A stretch of 6,674 bases of DNA from Ruminiclostridium sp. (GTDB taxonomy: Bacteria; Bacillota; Clostridia; DSM-8532), in the NCBI GenBank assembly GCA_003535195.1, contig DOHN01000150.1:1-6674 (forward strand), written 5' to 3'. Below the pieces are notes generated by a model. That model made no database searches. It had not been told where the DNA came from and worked only from the letters and a program-made list of their open reading frames with translations. How positions within the stretch are numbered: the stretch's first letter is position 1; every line of letters begins with the position of its first letter. Both the position numbers and the translations under genes were made by a program. Shown in pieces: positions 1 through 6,524 of this stretch.

Positions 1-69
1 TTAGTATATAAGTTTTTCTTTAACGCCAAACAGAACATTGATTACCTGGAAATCCGATCTGCCAGCTAG
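1..69 (+). CDS. 3' end of an unidentified convergent gene (partial)
   Basis: The frame beginning at base 1 is open and ends at TAG (67-69), giving 22 residues that finish in NAKQNIDYLEIRSAS. The codons look like ordinary bacterial coding sequence (AAC GCC AAA CAG AAC ATT GAT TAC CTG GAA ATC), which is why I favour a real gene tail over chance. The product is not recognisable from so short a piece. The stop lies one base from the end of the kinase stop codon (71-73) on the opposite strand, so the two genes would be tail to tail. I see no hairpin terminator between them. On the minus strand, the 70 bases after the kinase contain only a short ATG-led frame (from 38) with a weak AGG upstream. This is an alternative, less convincing gene start. 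Confidence 0.42.
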   Translation, partial: LVYKFFFNAKQNIDYLEIRSAS

Positions 70-70
70 C

Positions 71-1351
71 TTAGAATTTTGGAAAGACCGCCTTAAAAAT
101 GCTGCCTTCTCCGGGTTTACTGAGCACCTGGATATTGCCTTTATGCTGGTTGACAATCCAGGCGGCAATGGGTAACCCTAATCCTGTTCCTCCCTGTTTT
201 CTGGAACGGGTTTTGTCAATCCGGTAAAATCTTCTGAAAATCTTATCATTCTCGGATTCGTCAAAACCTATTCCGCTATCTTCCACCAGAATTTCAATTG
301 CATGTTGTCTCTTATGCATGTTCAATGTAACAGACCCGCCTCCAGGTGTATATTTAGAGGCATTGTCCAGGAAAATACTGACGACCTGTCTAATACGGAC
401 ATCATCACCATACATTTGAATGTTAGACTCGATATCCGCAGTAAATATAAGATTCTTGCTCTGAAACAGAGGGGCAATTTGAGTTGCAAGCCTGGTCAAA
501 AGTGCGGACAAATCAAACTCATGATAATCAAACTGGATTTCCCGGGCATCAATCCGGGCCAGAAACAGAAGATCATTAATCAGCTTACCCATATTCTCGG
601 TTTCACTGTAAGCATTTTGCAGCCAGTTCATATTCTCTTTGATACTGCCTTCCTTATCTGCTATCGCAACGTCAAGGTTGCTCTGTACTACCGTAAGCGG
701 AGTCCGAAGTTCGTGGGAAATATCCCCGATAAATTCTTTCTGCCTCTGCCAGGCAAGTTTAACCGGCATCATTGCTCGTCCGGCCAGCCACCAGCCCATC
801 AATGCAGCCAAGACAATGGCGATGATCATACCACTGGCTACGGGCAGATATATGAACCTGCGGATGGCTTTATGAAGCATGGTGAGATTACAGTAAGTTT
901 GCACAATACCATGATCCCCATCCTTATGATAAGGAACAGAAAAAAATCGATATTCAATTCCTTCCAGATCAACGGTATCCCAGTGTTCCTCCTGGGTCAG
1001 CCAAGCCTGTCGCGCCAACTCCTGACTGCGTTGCAACAGTTCATTATTTTGGACAGAAGCTTGGGTAATATTTAAATTTTCATCGCGCAAGATGAATTGG
1101 AACACGGATTCAGAAGGTTTTTCATTGTCGGGGATATTTTCATCGTCAGGCGGCATTTCTAATACCGGTAAAATATCCAGATCATTTACCTGCAATGCAG
1201 TTACCCTCAAATCGCGATCGACTGTGAATCTGTTGGAATAAAAAAAATTATAAAAGACAAAGCCAATCAGCAGTGCAGAATACAGTGCTAATACTAAAGC
1301 ATTGTAGATCGTCAGCCTCGTGCGCATACTTCGCAGTTCCTGAAACATCAT
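71..1351 (-). CDS. Membrane sensor histidine kinase of a two-component system
   Basis: This 426-residue HisKA/HATPase_c kinase would autophosphorylate and pass phosphate to the regulator encoded just upstream. Visible parts in order: TM1 about 13-36; an extracytoplasmic sensor segment about 37-165 with no recognised domain; TM2 about 166-188; H-box ISHELRTP with phospho-acceptor His213; N-box FLDNASKYT (Asn330); G1 box EDSGIGFD (357-364); F-box IFRRFYR (371-377); G2 box GGTGLGLPIA (387-396). Only about 25 residues separate TM2 from the H-box, so a full HAMP domain is absent. Its ATG overlaps the regulator stop as TAATG. A second ATG follows at once; the GAGG at 1354-1357 is 2 bases from the first ATG and 5 from the second, so Met2 may be the real start. 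The stimulus cannot be told from sequence; the neighbouring pump suggests an exported compound or envelope stress. Confidence 0.93.
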   Translation of the reverse strand: MMFQELRSMRTRLTIYNALVLALYSALLIGFVFYNFFYSNRFTVDRDLRVTALQVNDLDILPVLEMPPDDENIPDNEKPSESVFQFILRDENLNITQASVQNNELLQRSQELARQAWLTQEEHWDTVDLEGIEYRFFSVPYHKDGDHGIVQTYCNLTMLHKAIRRFIYLPVASGMIIAIVLAALMGWWLAGRAMMPVKLAWQRQKEFIGDISHELRTPLTVVQSNLDVAIADKEGSIKENMNWLQNAYSETENMGKLINDLLFLARIDAREIQFDYHEFDLSALLTRLATQIAPLFQSKNLIFTADIESNIQMYGDDVRIRQVVSIFLDNASKYTPGGGSVTLNMHKRQHAIEILVEDSGIGFDESENDKIFRRFYRIDKTRSRKQGGTGLGLPIAAWIVNQHKGNIQVLSKPGEGSIFKAVFPKF

Positions 1352-2019
1352 TACCTCGCTTTCAAGGTGTAGCCGATTCCTCTAACTGTAGCAATACGAT
1401 AATTGGCTTGGTTTATTTTTTTTCTCAAATAATGAATATACACTTCTACGTTGTTGTTGTTTACCGAATTATCATAACCCCAGATACGATCAATAATTTG
1501 CTCGCGGGTAAGGACCACCCCCGGCTTGCGCATAAGCATCTCCAAAAGCTGGGTTTCGCGATCGGCGAGCTGTATTTCCTCTTGATCAATGGTCAAAGTA
1601 AGGCTGTTTACGTCCAGGCTCATATTGCCCAGATGCAATGCTTCACTGATATAGACTGATGATATTCTGCGTGATAATGCTCCTATCCTGGCCATAAGTT
1701 CCGCCATGGAAAAAGGCTTTACCAAATAATCGTCAGCTCCCGATTCCAGACCGGAAACACGGTCATTAACTGCATCCATAGCCGTCAAAAGGAGGATAGG
1801 CGTCATGTTGCCGCGATGGCGCAATTCCTTTAATATATACAAACCGCTTTTTCCGGGAAGCATAACATCCAGAACAATCACATCATAGACATCATTTTGC
1901 GCCAGAATGAACCCGTCATTTCCATCTCCGGCACAATCTACCTCGTAATGTTTCAGCTTAAGCGTATGCGCTATAGCCGAACTGATTTTCTCTTCATCCT
2001 CCACCAGTAATACTCTCAT
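1351..2019 (-). CDS. OmpR/PhoB-family response regulator
   Basis: This 222-residue protein has a normal two-domain layout. The receiver domain (about 1-116) shows the acidic pocket Glu7/Asp8, phospho-acceptor Asp51 in VLDVMLPG, Thr79 in LLLTAMD and Lys101 in LVKPFS, so all the residues needed for phosphorylation are present. The winged-helix DNA-binding domain (about 126-222) has the usual TREQIIDRIWG segment, an Asn-rich stretch (NNNN, 187-190), YIHYLRKKI and the terminal RGIGYTLK hairpin. The partner kinase follows with a one-base overlap, so the two are surely co-translated. The start is supported by AAAGGAG at 2027-2033, 7 bases from the ATG. The 120-base gap to the RND stop contains repeats that this regulator might bind, though I saw no convincing promoter there. 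The likely target is the pump operon; this is inference from position. Confidence 0.95.
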   Translation of the reverse strand: MRVLLVEDEEKISSAIAHTLKLKHYEVDCAGDGNDGFILAQNDVYDVIVLDVMLPGKSGLYILKELRHRGNMTPILLLTAMDAVNDRVSGLESGADDYLVKPFSMAELMARIGALSRRISSVYISEALHLGNMSLDVNSLTLTIDQEEIQLADRETQLLEMLMRKPGVVLTREQIIDRIWGYDNSVNNNNVEVYIHYLRKKINQANYRIATVRGIGYTLKAR

Positions 2020-2026
2020 AATCTGT

Positions 2027-2033
2027 CTCCTTT
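2027..2033 (-). promoter_or_regulatory. Ribosome binding site of the response regulator
   Basis: AAAGGAG on the minus strand, 7 bases before the ATG at 2017-2019. It fixes the regulator start and shows that the gene has its own strong initiation signal, unlike the kinase after it, whose start is coupled to the regulator stop. Confidence 0.8.
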
Positions 2034-2056
2034 AAGAATAATACATAATGAATGAT

Positions 2057-2113
2057 ACAACTTTCGCCTTGACCCAAGATTTTAGGCTATTTTAGTCAAA
2101 AGACGAAAGCTGT
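2057..2113 (-). repeat. Imperfect inverted repeat (hairpin) between RND and regulator genes
   Basis: On the minus strand the arms are ACAGCTTTCGTCTTTTGAC (2113 to 2095) and GTCAAGGCGAAAGTTGT (2073 to 2057). They pair over 17 base pairs in RNA, counting two G-U pairs, with a 2-base TT bulge and a 21-base loop. No run of T follows on either strand, so it does not look like a standard intrinsic terminator. It lies 26 bases after the RND stop and 37 before the regulator start, in the transcribed direction of all four genes. Possible roles are an RNA processing or stability element that sets pump and regulator levels apart, a partial attenuator, or a DNA operator. The structure is seen directly; its role is inference. 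Confidence 0.6.
2079..2095. promoter_or_regulatory. Tandem ATTTTAG direct repeats, possible regulator binding site
   Basis: On the plus strand two identical heptamers ATTTTAG lie at 2079-2085 and 2089-2095, separated by GCT, which gives a 10-base period. OmpR/PhoB-family regulators typically bind tandem direct repeats one helical turn apart, and such a regulator is encoded immediately downstream. Autoregulation is therefore plausible. I found no second copy upstream of the adaptor gene, which weakens the case that this is the regulator's common motif. Confidence 0.3.
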
Positions 2114-2139
2114 TTCATATAAACATGCAAAAAATATCG

Positions 2140-5100
2140 CTATCTATTTACCGGCTGATCTTCTAAAACCAGCTTGGATTTGTTTCCGAACAACTTACTG
2201 ATTATTTTATTTATCCAATCATCAAAAATGCTGTACAAAACCGGTACAAACACCAGCGTCAGAACCGTGGACACCAGCAGGCCGCCAATAACCACCGTAG
2301 CCATAGGCGCCATGGTGGAGCCACCTTCTCCTAATCCTAATGCCATAGGCAGCATCGCCAGCATAGTGGCGAAGGAACTCATCAAAATCGGTCTTAGTCT
2401 GACCCGGCCCGCTTCAAGAATCGCTTCGTCTCTCTCCATGCCGCGTTCCCGAAGCTGTTTTAGGTAATCAATCAAAACGATGGCGTTGGCAACCACAATC
2501 CCCATCAGCATAATAATGCCCAGAAACGCACTAACACTTAAAGAACGTCCGGTTACTGCCAGGGAAAGAATTGCTCCGATAAGCGCTGTAGGCATGGTGA
2601 ACATAACGATAAAGGGATCAAAGAAGGATTCATACTGCACGGCCATAACCACATAGACCAAAAAGATGGCCAAAAGCAGTGCGATAAGCAAACTGGAAAA
2701 GCTCTCCGTCATGTTCCGGTTGGCGCCGCCGAAATTAATACTATAACCGTCAGGCAGTTTCAAAGCTGATGTTTTGCTCATGATTTCCTGGTTTACGCTG
2801 CGGTTGTCCCGGCCATAAATATCACCGGAAACAACAGCCTGGCGAACTTGATCGACACGCTTAATCTTTACCGCGGACCGATCCAACGCAAAATCAGCCA
2901 CATCCGCTAACTTGACACGGGTACCGGAAGCATTGGTTATGGTCAAATCCTTTAAATATTTTAAATCCGGGTGGGAATCTTTATAAACCACTTTTACGTC
3001 AATATCATCACCATTATCAGTATAAGCGGAGGCATTTACGCCGTTCATAATGTTATTCACTTCCGAGGCAATCGCCATTGGTGTCAGCCCATACATGGCC
3101 GCCTTATCCTCATCAATGTTGACTTTTACTTGCGGATCTCCGTCGCTTAAAGAATTGCTCACATTACGGGCGCCGTCAATACCTCTTACAATGTCAGCCA
3201 TTTGACTGGCCAGCTCTTTCAGAGTATCCAGATCATCACCCTGGATTTCAACACTGATATCGTCTCCGGCCATACTGCCCATGGTAGTATTTTTGGTGAT
3301 TTCAATCTTCGCTCCCGTTACCGGCTTTACAGAACTCCTCAATTCTTCCATGATTTTATCAGTACTCCTGCGATCTTCCATCCCATCATCCAGAGTAGCG
3401 GTGATGCTGGCCTCATTTTCGTTGCTGCCGCCGCCCGGTCCTGCTCCTGCGCTGCCTATGGTAGCATATACATCCTTCATTTCCGGAACCTGCATTAAAA
3501 TTTCTTCCACCCGAGCTACAATAGCGTCGGTATCATCCAGGGAAGAGCCTTTATCTGCTTCAATATCAATTGATAGCTCATCAGAATCCGACGAAGGCAT
3601 AAACTCCATTCCTATCGTGGTAAACGAAAGCAATGATACCAGCATAAGTCCTACTACTGCCAAAATAACTTTTTTGCGATGATTCAGAGACCAGGCTAAA
3701 ATGTTTTTGTATTTTTCTCCCAAACCATCAATAGCATGGCCAAAGCGGTTCACCATTCGAGCAAAAATATTTTTGGGCCGGTTCGTATCTGCCTCCATGA
3801 TGACTTTATCAGTCAGGAAGCGTGCTGACAGCATAGGGATGACAGTTATGGCTACCACATAGGAGCAGGCAATGGCAATACATATGGTGGCCGCCAATGG
3901 TTTAAACATCATTCCAACCATGCCTTCAACTGTCATCATGGGGAGGAATACCGCCATTAGCGTAGATGTAGAAGCCAGGACCGCCCCCCCCACTTCTCTC
4001 GCTCCTGTAATAGCCGCTTCCTTCATGGGCAGGCCCAAGCCCCGGTGGCGGTGAATATTTTCATAAACAACAATAGAGTCGTCAATAATTCTGCCGATAC
4101 CCAGAGCCAAACCGCCCAGGGTAATGGTATTGACCGTGTACCCCAGGAAATACATCCCAATAAAAGTGGCAATCAGAGACAAGGGTATGGCGATAAATAC
4201 AATGACGGTGCTGCGCCATTTGCGCAGGAACAGCAGCAATACGATGGCCGCCAGTACAGCCCCTTCATACACCATGCGCTTGGTGGATGCCAGGGACTCC
4301 TCTATGCTTTCGGACTGGTCGAAAATGATCTCGTAATGCAGTTCCCCGCCCAGTTCTTGGCTGATCTGTTCCATTTCATTCTTTACTTCGGTACAGGCAT
4401 CAACCGTATTGGCGCCCGATTCCTTTTGGCAGGCTATGCCTACCGAAGTTTCACCATTTAAGCGGGCGTATTCATCCGTATCGGCAGTGGTGTCTTCTAT
4501 CTCGGCGATATCTTTTAAATGAATGGTGTTTCCCCCGGCAGTGGTTATGGAAATATTTCCAATTTCATCCACCTGGTCAAACTCCTGCATGGTACGGATA
4601 TAATATTTTCGCTCCCCATATCTAAGCGATCCGGTTGATAGGTCAAAGTTGTATGCTTGCATGGAATTGGTGATATCTTGCAGGGTTAGTCTGTAATTCT
4701 CCATTTTGTTTTCATCCAGTTGAACCTGTATTTCCCGTTCCTGTCCCCCGGTTATGGAAACTGAAGCAACCTCCGCAATACGCGATAGCCGTGGCTCAAT
4801 GGTATCATCATACATGTCTTGCAATTTTGCCAAAGACATGTTTTCACCGGATATACAGAACTGTATAATTGGCATGGAAGAAGAGTCAAACTTCATAATG
4901 GTTGGGGATCCTGCGTTATCCGGAAGGCGAGATTCAACCATGCCCACTTTATCCCGCACATTAAGAGCCGCTTCGTCCATATCTATACCATAAGCGAAAG
5001 TTATCATTATCGTCGAGGAGCCGGAGGAGGAAGATGATTCAATATCTTCAACATCACTTAAGCTGACCAAAGCGGATTCCAGGGGCTTCGTGACTTCTTC

Positions 5101-5283
5101 CTCAACCACTTCCGGGCTGGCGCCGGAATAAGTGGTCATAACCGTTACCATTGGCATTTCCATTTCCGGCATTGAATCGACCGACAATTTAGACAGATTA
5201 AAAAAGCCCAGCACTATAATAGCCACCGTTAAAATGGTAATACTCACCGGCCTGTTTACCGAAAATTTCGCGATTTTCTCCAT
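2140..5283 (-). CDS. RND-family efflux transporter, HAE1/AcrB type (SwrC-like)
   Basis: This 1047-residue inner-membrane proton-driven exporter has the full family length and two-fold layout. TM1 is about 14-31, followed by a large extracytoplasmic loop to about 336. TM2-TM6 span about 337-487 and TM7 is about 537-556. A second large loop runs to about 862, and TM8-TM12 span about 863-1020. TM4 carries the proton-relay pair Asp401-Asp402 in IGRIIDDSIVV. The RLRP motif (962-965) provides the Arg that aligns with AcrB Arg971. The AcrB Lys940 position is Ala932, in VVANAIVL. The first loop has a Ser-rich stretch (83-90) and the second a Gly-rich one (GAGPGGG, 613-619). GGAAGG (5293-5298) inside the adaptor gene's end precedes the ATG, and the adaptor stop is 2 bases upstream, so translation is probably coupled. 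Substrates could be drugs, detergents or lipopeptides; the sequence does not decide. Confidence 0.96.
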   Translation of the reverse strand: MEKIAKFSVNRPVSITILTVAIIVLGFFNLSKLSVDSMPEMEMPMVTVMTTYSGASPEVVEEEVTKPLESALVSLSDVEDIESSSSSGSSTIMITFAYGIDMDEAALNVRDKVGMVESRLPDNAGSPTIMKFDSSSMPIIQFCISGENMSLAKLQDMYDDTIEPRLSRIAEVASVSITGGQEREIQVQLDENKMENYRLTLQDITNSMQAYNFDLSTGSLRYGERKYYIRTMQEFDQVDEIGNISITTAGGNTIHLKDIAEIEDTTADTDEYARLNGETSVGIACQKESGANTVDACTEVKNEMEQISQELGGELHYEIIFDQSESIEESLASTKRMVYEGAVLAAIVLLLFLRKWRSTVIVFIAIPLSLIATFIGMYFLGYTVNTITLGGLALGIGRIIDDSIVVYENIHRHRGLGLPMKEAAITGAREVGGAVLASTSTLMAVFLPMMTVEGMVGMMFKPLAATICIAIACSYVVAITVIPMLSARFLTDKVIMEADTNRPKNIFARMVNRFGHAIDGLGEKYKNILAWSLNHRKKVILAVVGLMLVSLLSFTTIGMEFMPSSDSDELSIDIEADKGSSLDDTDAIVARVEEILMQVPEMKDVYATIGSAGAGPGGGSNENEASITATLDDGMEDRRSTDKIMEELRSSVKPVTGAKIEITKNTTMGSMAGDDISVEIQGDDLDTLKELASQMADIVRGIDGARNVSNSLSDGDPQVKVNIDEDKAAMYGLTPMAIASEVNNIMNGVNASAYTDNGDDIDVKVVYKDSHPDLKYLKDLTITNASGTRVKLADVADFALDRSAVKIKRVDQVRQAVVSGDIYGRDNRSVNQEIMSKTSALKLPDGYSINFGGANRNMTESFSSLLIALLLAIFLVYVVMAVQYESFFDPFIVMFTMPTALIGAILSLAVTGRSLSVSAFLGIIMLMGIVVANAIVLIDYLKQLRERGMERDEAILEAGRVRLRPILMSSFATMLAMLPMALGLGEGGSTMAPMATVVIGGLLVSTVLTLVFVPVLYSIFDDWINKIISKLFGNKSKLVLEDQPVNR
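3984..3991. repeat. Eight-base C/G homopolymer inside the RND gene
   Basis: Eight consecutive C on the plus strand, that is G8 on the coding strand, reading GTG GGG GGG GCG (Val-Gly-Gly-Ala, residues 432-435 at the start of TM5). The residues match the conserved GGAV seen in this family, so the reading frame is currently intact. Such tracts are prone to slippage and to sequencing error. Confidence 0.85.
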
Positions 5284-5285
5284 AA

Positions 5286-6389
5286 CTATTTACCTTCCTT
5301 GCTCTCGGTGGTAAGTAATGATCCGTCGCTGATAAGGGTATTGCCCTTGGTAACAACTTTCTCACCCGCTTTTAGGCCGGATAAAATCTGCACATAAGTT
5401 TCGTCACTGATTCCGGTTGTCACTTCGACCCGTTTGGCCTTATTCTCATCGGTCACTGTATATACAACCTCGACCCCGTTACTGGGTATCACGGCTGACA
5501 GCGGAATACTTAGCGCACTTTGAGCACCACTGGTGTCAATTAAAACTTTCGCATACATGCCGGATTTCATTTTTCCCTCAGAGTTATCAATGGTGACCGT
5601 TACCGGATACATATCCGAGTTGGACTCCAGTACCGAAGCAATACTGGTTACCGTGCCGGCAAAGGCATCTTCACTGATGGCATTGACATATACATCCACC
5701 TGGGAGTTCAATTGAATTTTGGATATGTCTGATTCTCCCACCATAATTTTTACTTCCAATTGCTGGGGATCACTGATTACGGCTACAGTCTTAGCAGTCG
5801 TAACATAATCACCGACAGCGACGTCAATTCGTCCTATAACTCCATTTACCGGTGCAGTAATCGTGCAATAGGAAGCCTGTTCCTGCATTTCCAGCAATGA
5901 GGCTTCAGCTTGAGCCACAGCGGCCTCTGCTGCTCCTGACTGCAATGAATTATATGTATCCTGAGCGTTATCCAGATCTGTTTGGCTTACTGCTCCCGCT
6001 TCATATAGGGTTTGGGTACGTTCATAGGTTTTGCGGGCGGCTTCCAGAGCGATCTGATTGTTTTTCAGACTTGCCTGGGCAGAGGCCACCTGAGCTTCGG
6101 CCTTTTTTATAGAGGCCTGCAGGCTGTTGCTGTCCAATGTCATGATGATCTGTCCGGCACTGGCCCGCTGGCCTTCCTTTACGTTTATGGAAATGATTCT
6201 TTCACTGGTTTTAGGAAGCACCTCAACTTCGCTGCTGGCTTTCAATCTTCCGCTATAACTGGTACTTCCGTAAATATCTCTTTGCGCCGCAGCCGCAACT
6301 TCTACTGTAGTAGCAGATTCTGACCCTTGATTGGGCGGCATTGCTTGCTTTCCACAACCTGAAATCGTCAATAACAAACCTAACGACAT
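5286..6389 (-). CDS. RND efflux periplasmic adaptor (membrane fusion protein), signal peptide interrupted upstream
   Basis: This ORF of 367 residues from the ATG at 6387-6389 encodes an HlyD/AcrA-type adaptor linking the RND pump to the envelope. In this numbering the lipobox ISGC places the acylated Cys at residue 12. Half-lipoyl motifs are at about 53-86 and 178-207, and an alpha-helical hairpin rich in Ala, Gln and Glu lies at about 90-172. The beta-barrel domain is about 208-290 and the membrane-proximal domain about 291-350. It stops 2 bases before the RND start. The start is problematic. In the same frame, 16 codons upstream, the ATG at 6435-6437 has an ideal ribosome binding site and begins the expected basic N-region, but TGA at 6390-6392 interrupts it. 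Starting at 6389, the protein lacks a positively charged N-region and any Shine-Dalgarno. The gene may thus be a recent pseudogene, a restart case, or carry a sequence error. Confidence 0.85.
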   Translation of the reverse strand: MSLGLLLTISGCGKQAMPPNQGSESATTVEVAAAAQRDIYGSTSYSGRLKASSEVEVLPKTSERIISINVKEGQRASAGQIIMTLDSNSLQASIKKAEAQVASAQASLKNNQIALEAARKTYERTQTLYEAGAVSQTDLDNAQDTYNSLQSGAAEAAVAQAEASLLEMQEQASYCTITAPVNGVIGRIDVAVGDYVTTAKTVAVISDPQQLEVKIMVGESDISKIQLNSQVDVYVNAISEDAFAGTVTSIASVLESNSDMYPVTVTIDNSEGKMKSGMYAKVLIDTSGAQSALSIPLSAVIPSNGVEVVYTVTDENKAKRVEVTTGISDETYVQILSGLKAGEKVVTKGNTLISDGSLLTTESKEGK

Positions 6390-6437
6390 TCATGCTGCCA
6401 AAAGGAAAAGATTGGGTTGTTTTTTCTTATTCACCAT
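6390..6437 (-). other. Interrupted 5' part of the adaptor gene (signal-peptide N-region) or 15-codon leader ORF
   Basis: ATG at 6435-6437 opens the frame MVNKKKQPNLFLLAA and then meets TGA at 6390-6392. The frame is the same as that of the adaptor, whose uninterrupted part resumes as MSLGLLLTISGC at the next codon. Read through the stop, the two halves make a normal 28-residue lipoprotein signal peptide: basic KKK region, hydrophobic core, lipobox and Cys. This shows that the original adaptor start was here, and that the TGA replaces one core residue of unknown identity (a Trp TGG-to-TGA change or a Gly GGA-to-TGA change would each need one base). A deliberate leader peptide with stop-start coupling is the less likely reading. 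Confidence 0.75.
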
Positions 6438-6443
6438 ATGATT

Positions 6444-6449
6444 CCTCCT
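6444..6449 (-). promoter_or_regulatory. Strong ribosome binding site of the original adaptor start
   Basis: A perfect AGGAGG on the minus strand lies 6 bases before the ATG at 6435-6437. It identifies that ATG as the true initiation codon of the adaptor gene. By contrast, no such motif precedes the downstream ATG at 6387-6389. Confidence 0.88.
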
Positions 6450-6472
6450 GTGAATTTCATTTCTATTAGAGC

Positions 6473-6478
6473 ATTATA
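6473..6478 (-). promoter_or_regulatory. Candidate -10 box of the pump operon promoter
   Basis: Minus-strand TATAAT matches the sigma-A/sigma-70 -10 consensus exactly. Transcription would begin near 6464-6467, leaving a 5' leader of about 28 bases that contains the AGGAGG. No TTGACA-like hexamer sits 16-18 bases upstream (the 17-base position reads AGAAAT), and there is no TG extension. An activator-dependent promoter would fit a regulator-controlled operon. Confidence 0.5.
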
Positions 6479-6497
6479 ACTCCCAAATCTTTATAAT

Positions 6498-6524
6498 TTC
6501 TTAAAACTCAGAGAATATTAAGAA
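6498..6524. promoter_or_regulatory. Inverted repeat TTCTTAA/TTAAGAA at the -35 region
   Basis: Perfect 7-base arms at 6498-6504 and 6518-6524 are separated by 13 bases, so arm centres are 20 bases (about two helical turns) apart. The arm nearer the gene covers the place where a -35 box would lie for the TATAAT at 6473-6478. This is a reasonable site for a transcription factor, either the locus's own regulator or another one. The region is AT-rich, so chance is not excluded. Confidence 0.3.

Noticed and set aside
302..1075. Long plus-strand ORF of 257 codons opposite the kinase gene
   Set aside because: It lies entirely antisense to a kinase with all catalytic motifs. Its translation is rich in Cys, His and Arg, has no recognisable domain, and no ribosome binding site precedes it.
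2020..2139. A separate promoter for the regulator and kinase, using TTGACT at 2093-2098
   Set aside because: TTGACT resembles a -35 box, but no -10-like hexamer lies 16-18 bases downstream, and TAAAAT is only 9 bases away. A distinct promoter is not supported by sequence alone.
2174..5037. Several plus-strand ORFs of 60-138 codons opposite the RND gene
   Set aside because: All are antisense shadows of a full-length conserved transporter, with no ribosome binding sites or domain-like sequence.
5897..6323. Plus-strand ORFs of 71 and 103 codons opposite the adaptor gene
   Set aside because: They are shadows of the Ala/Gln-rich helical hairpin and N-terminal regions; their compositions are artefacts of the real frame.
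6390..6392. Selenocysteine at the in-frame TGA
   Set aside because: A Sec residue in the hydrophobic core of a signal peptide has no functional sense. I saw no convincing stem-loop downstream, and no Sec-dependent family is involved.
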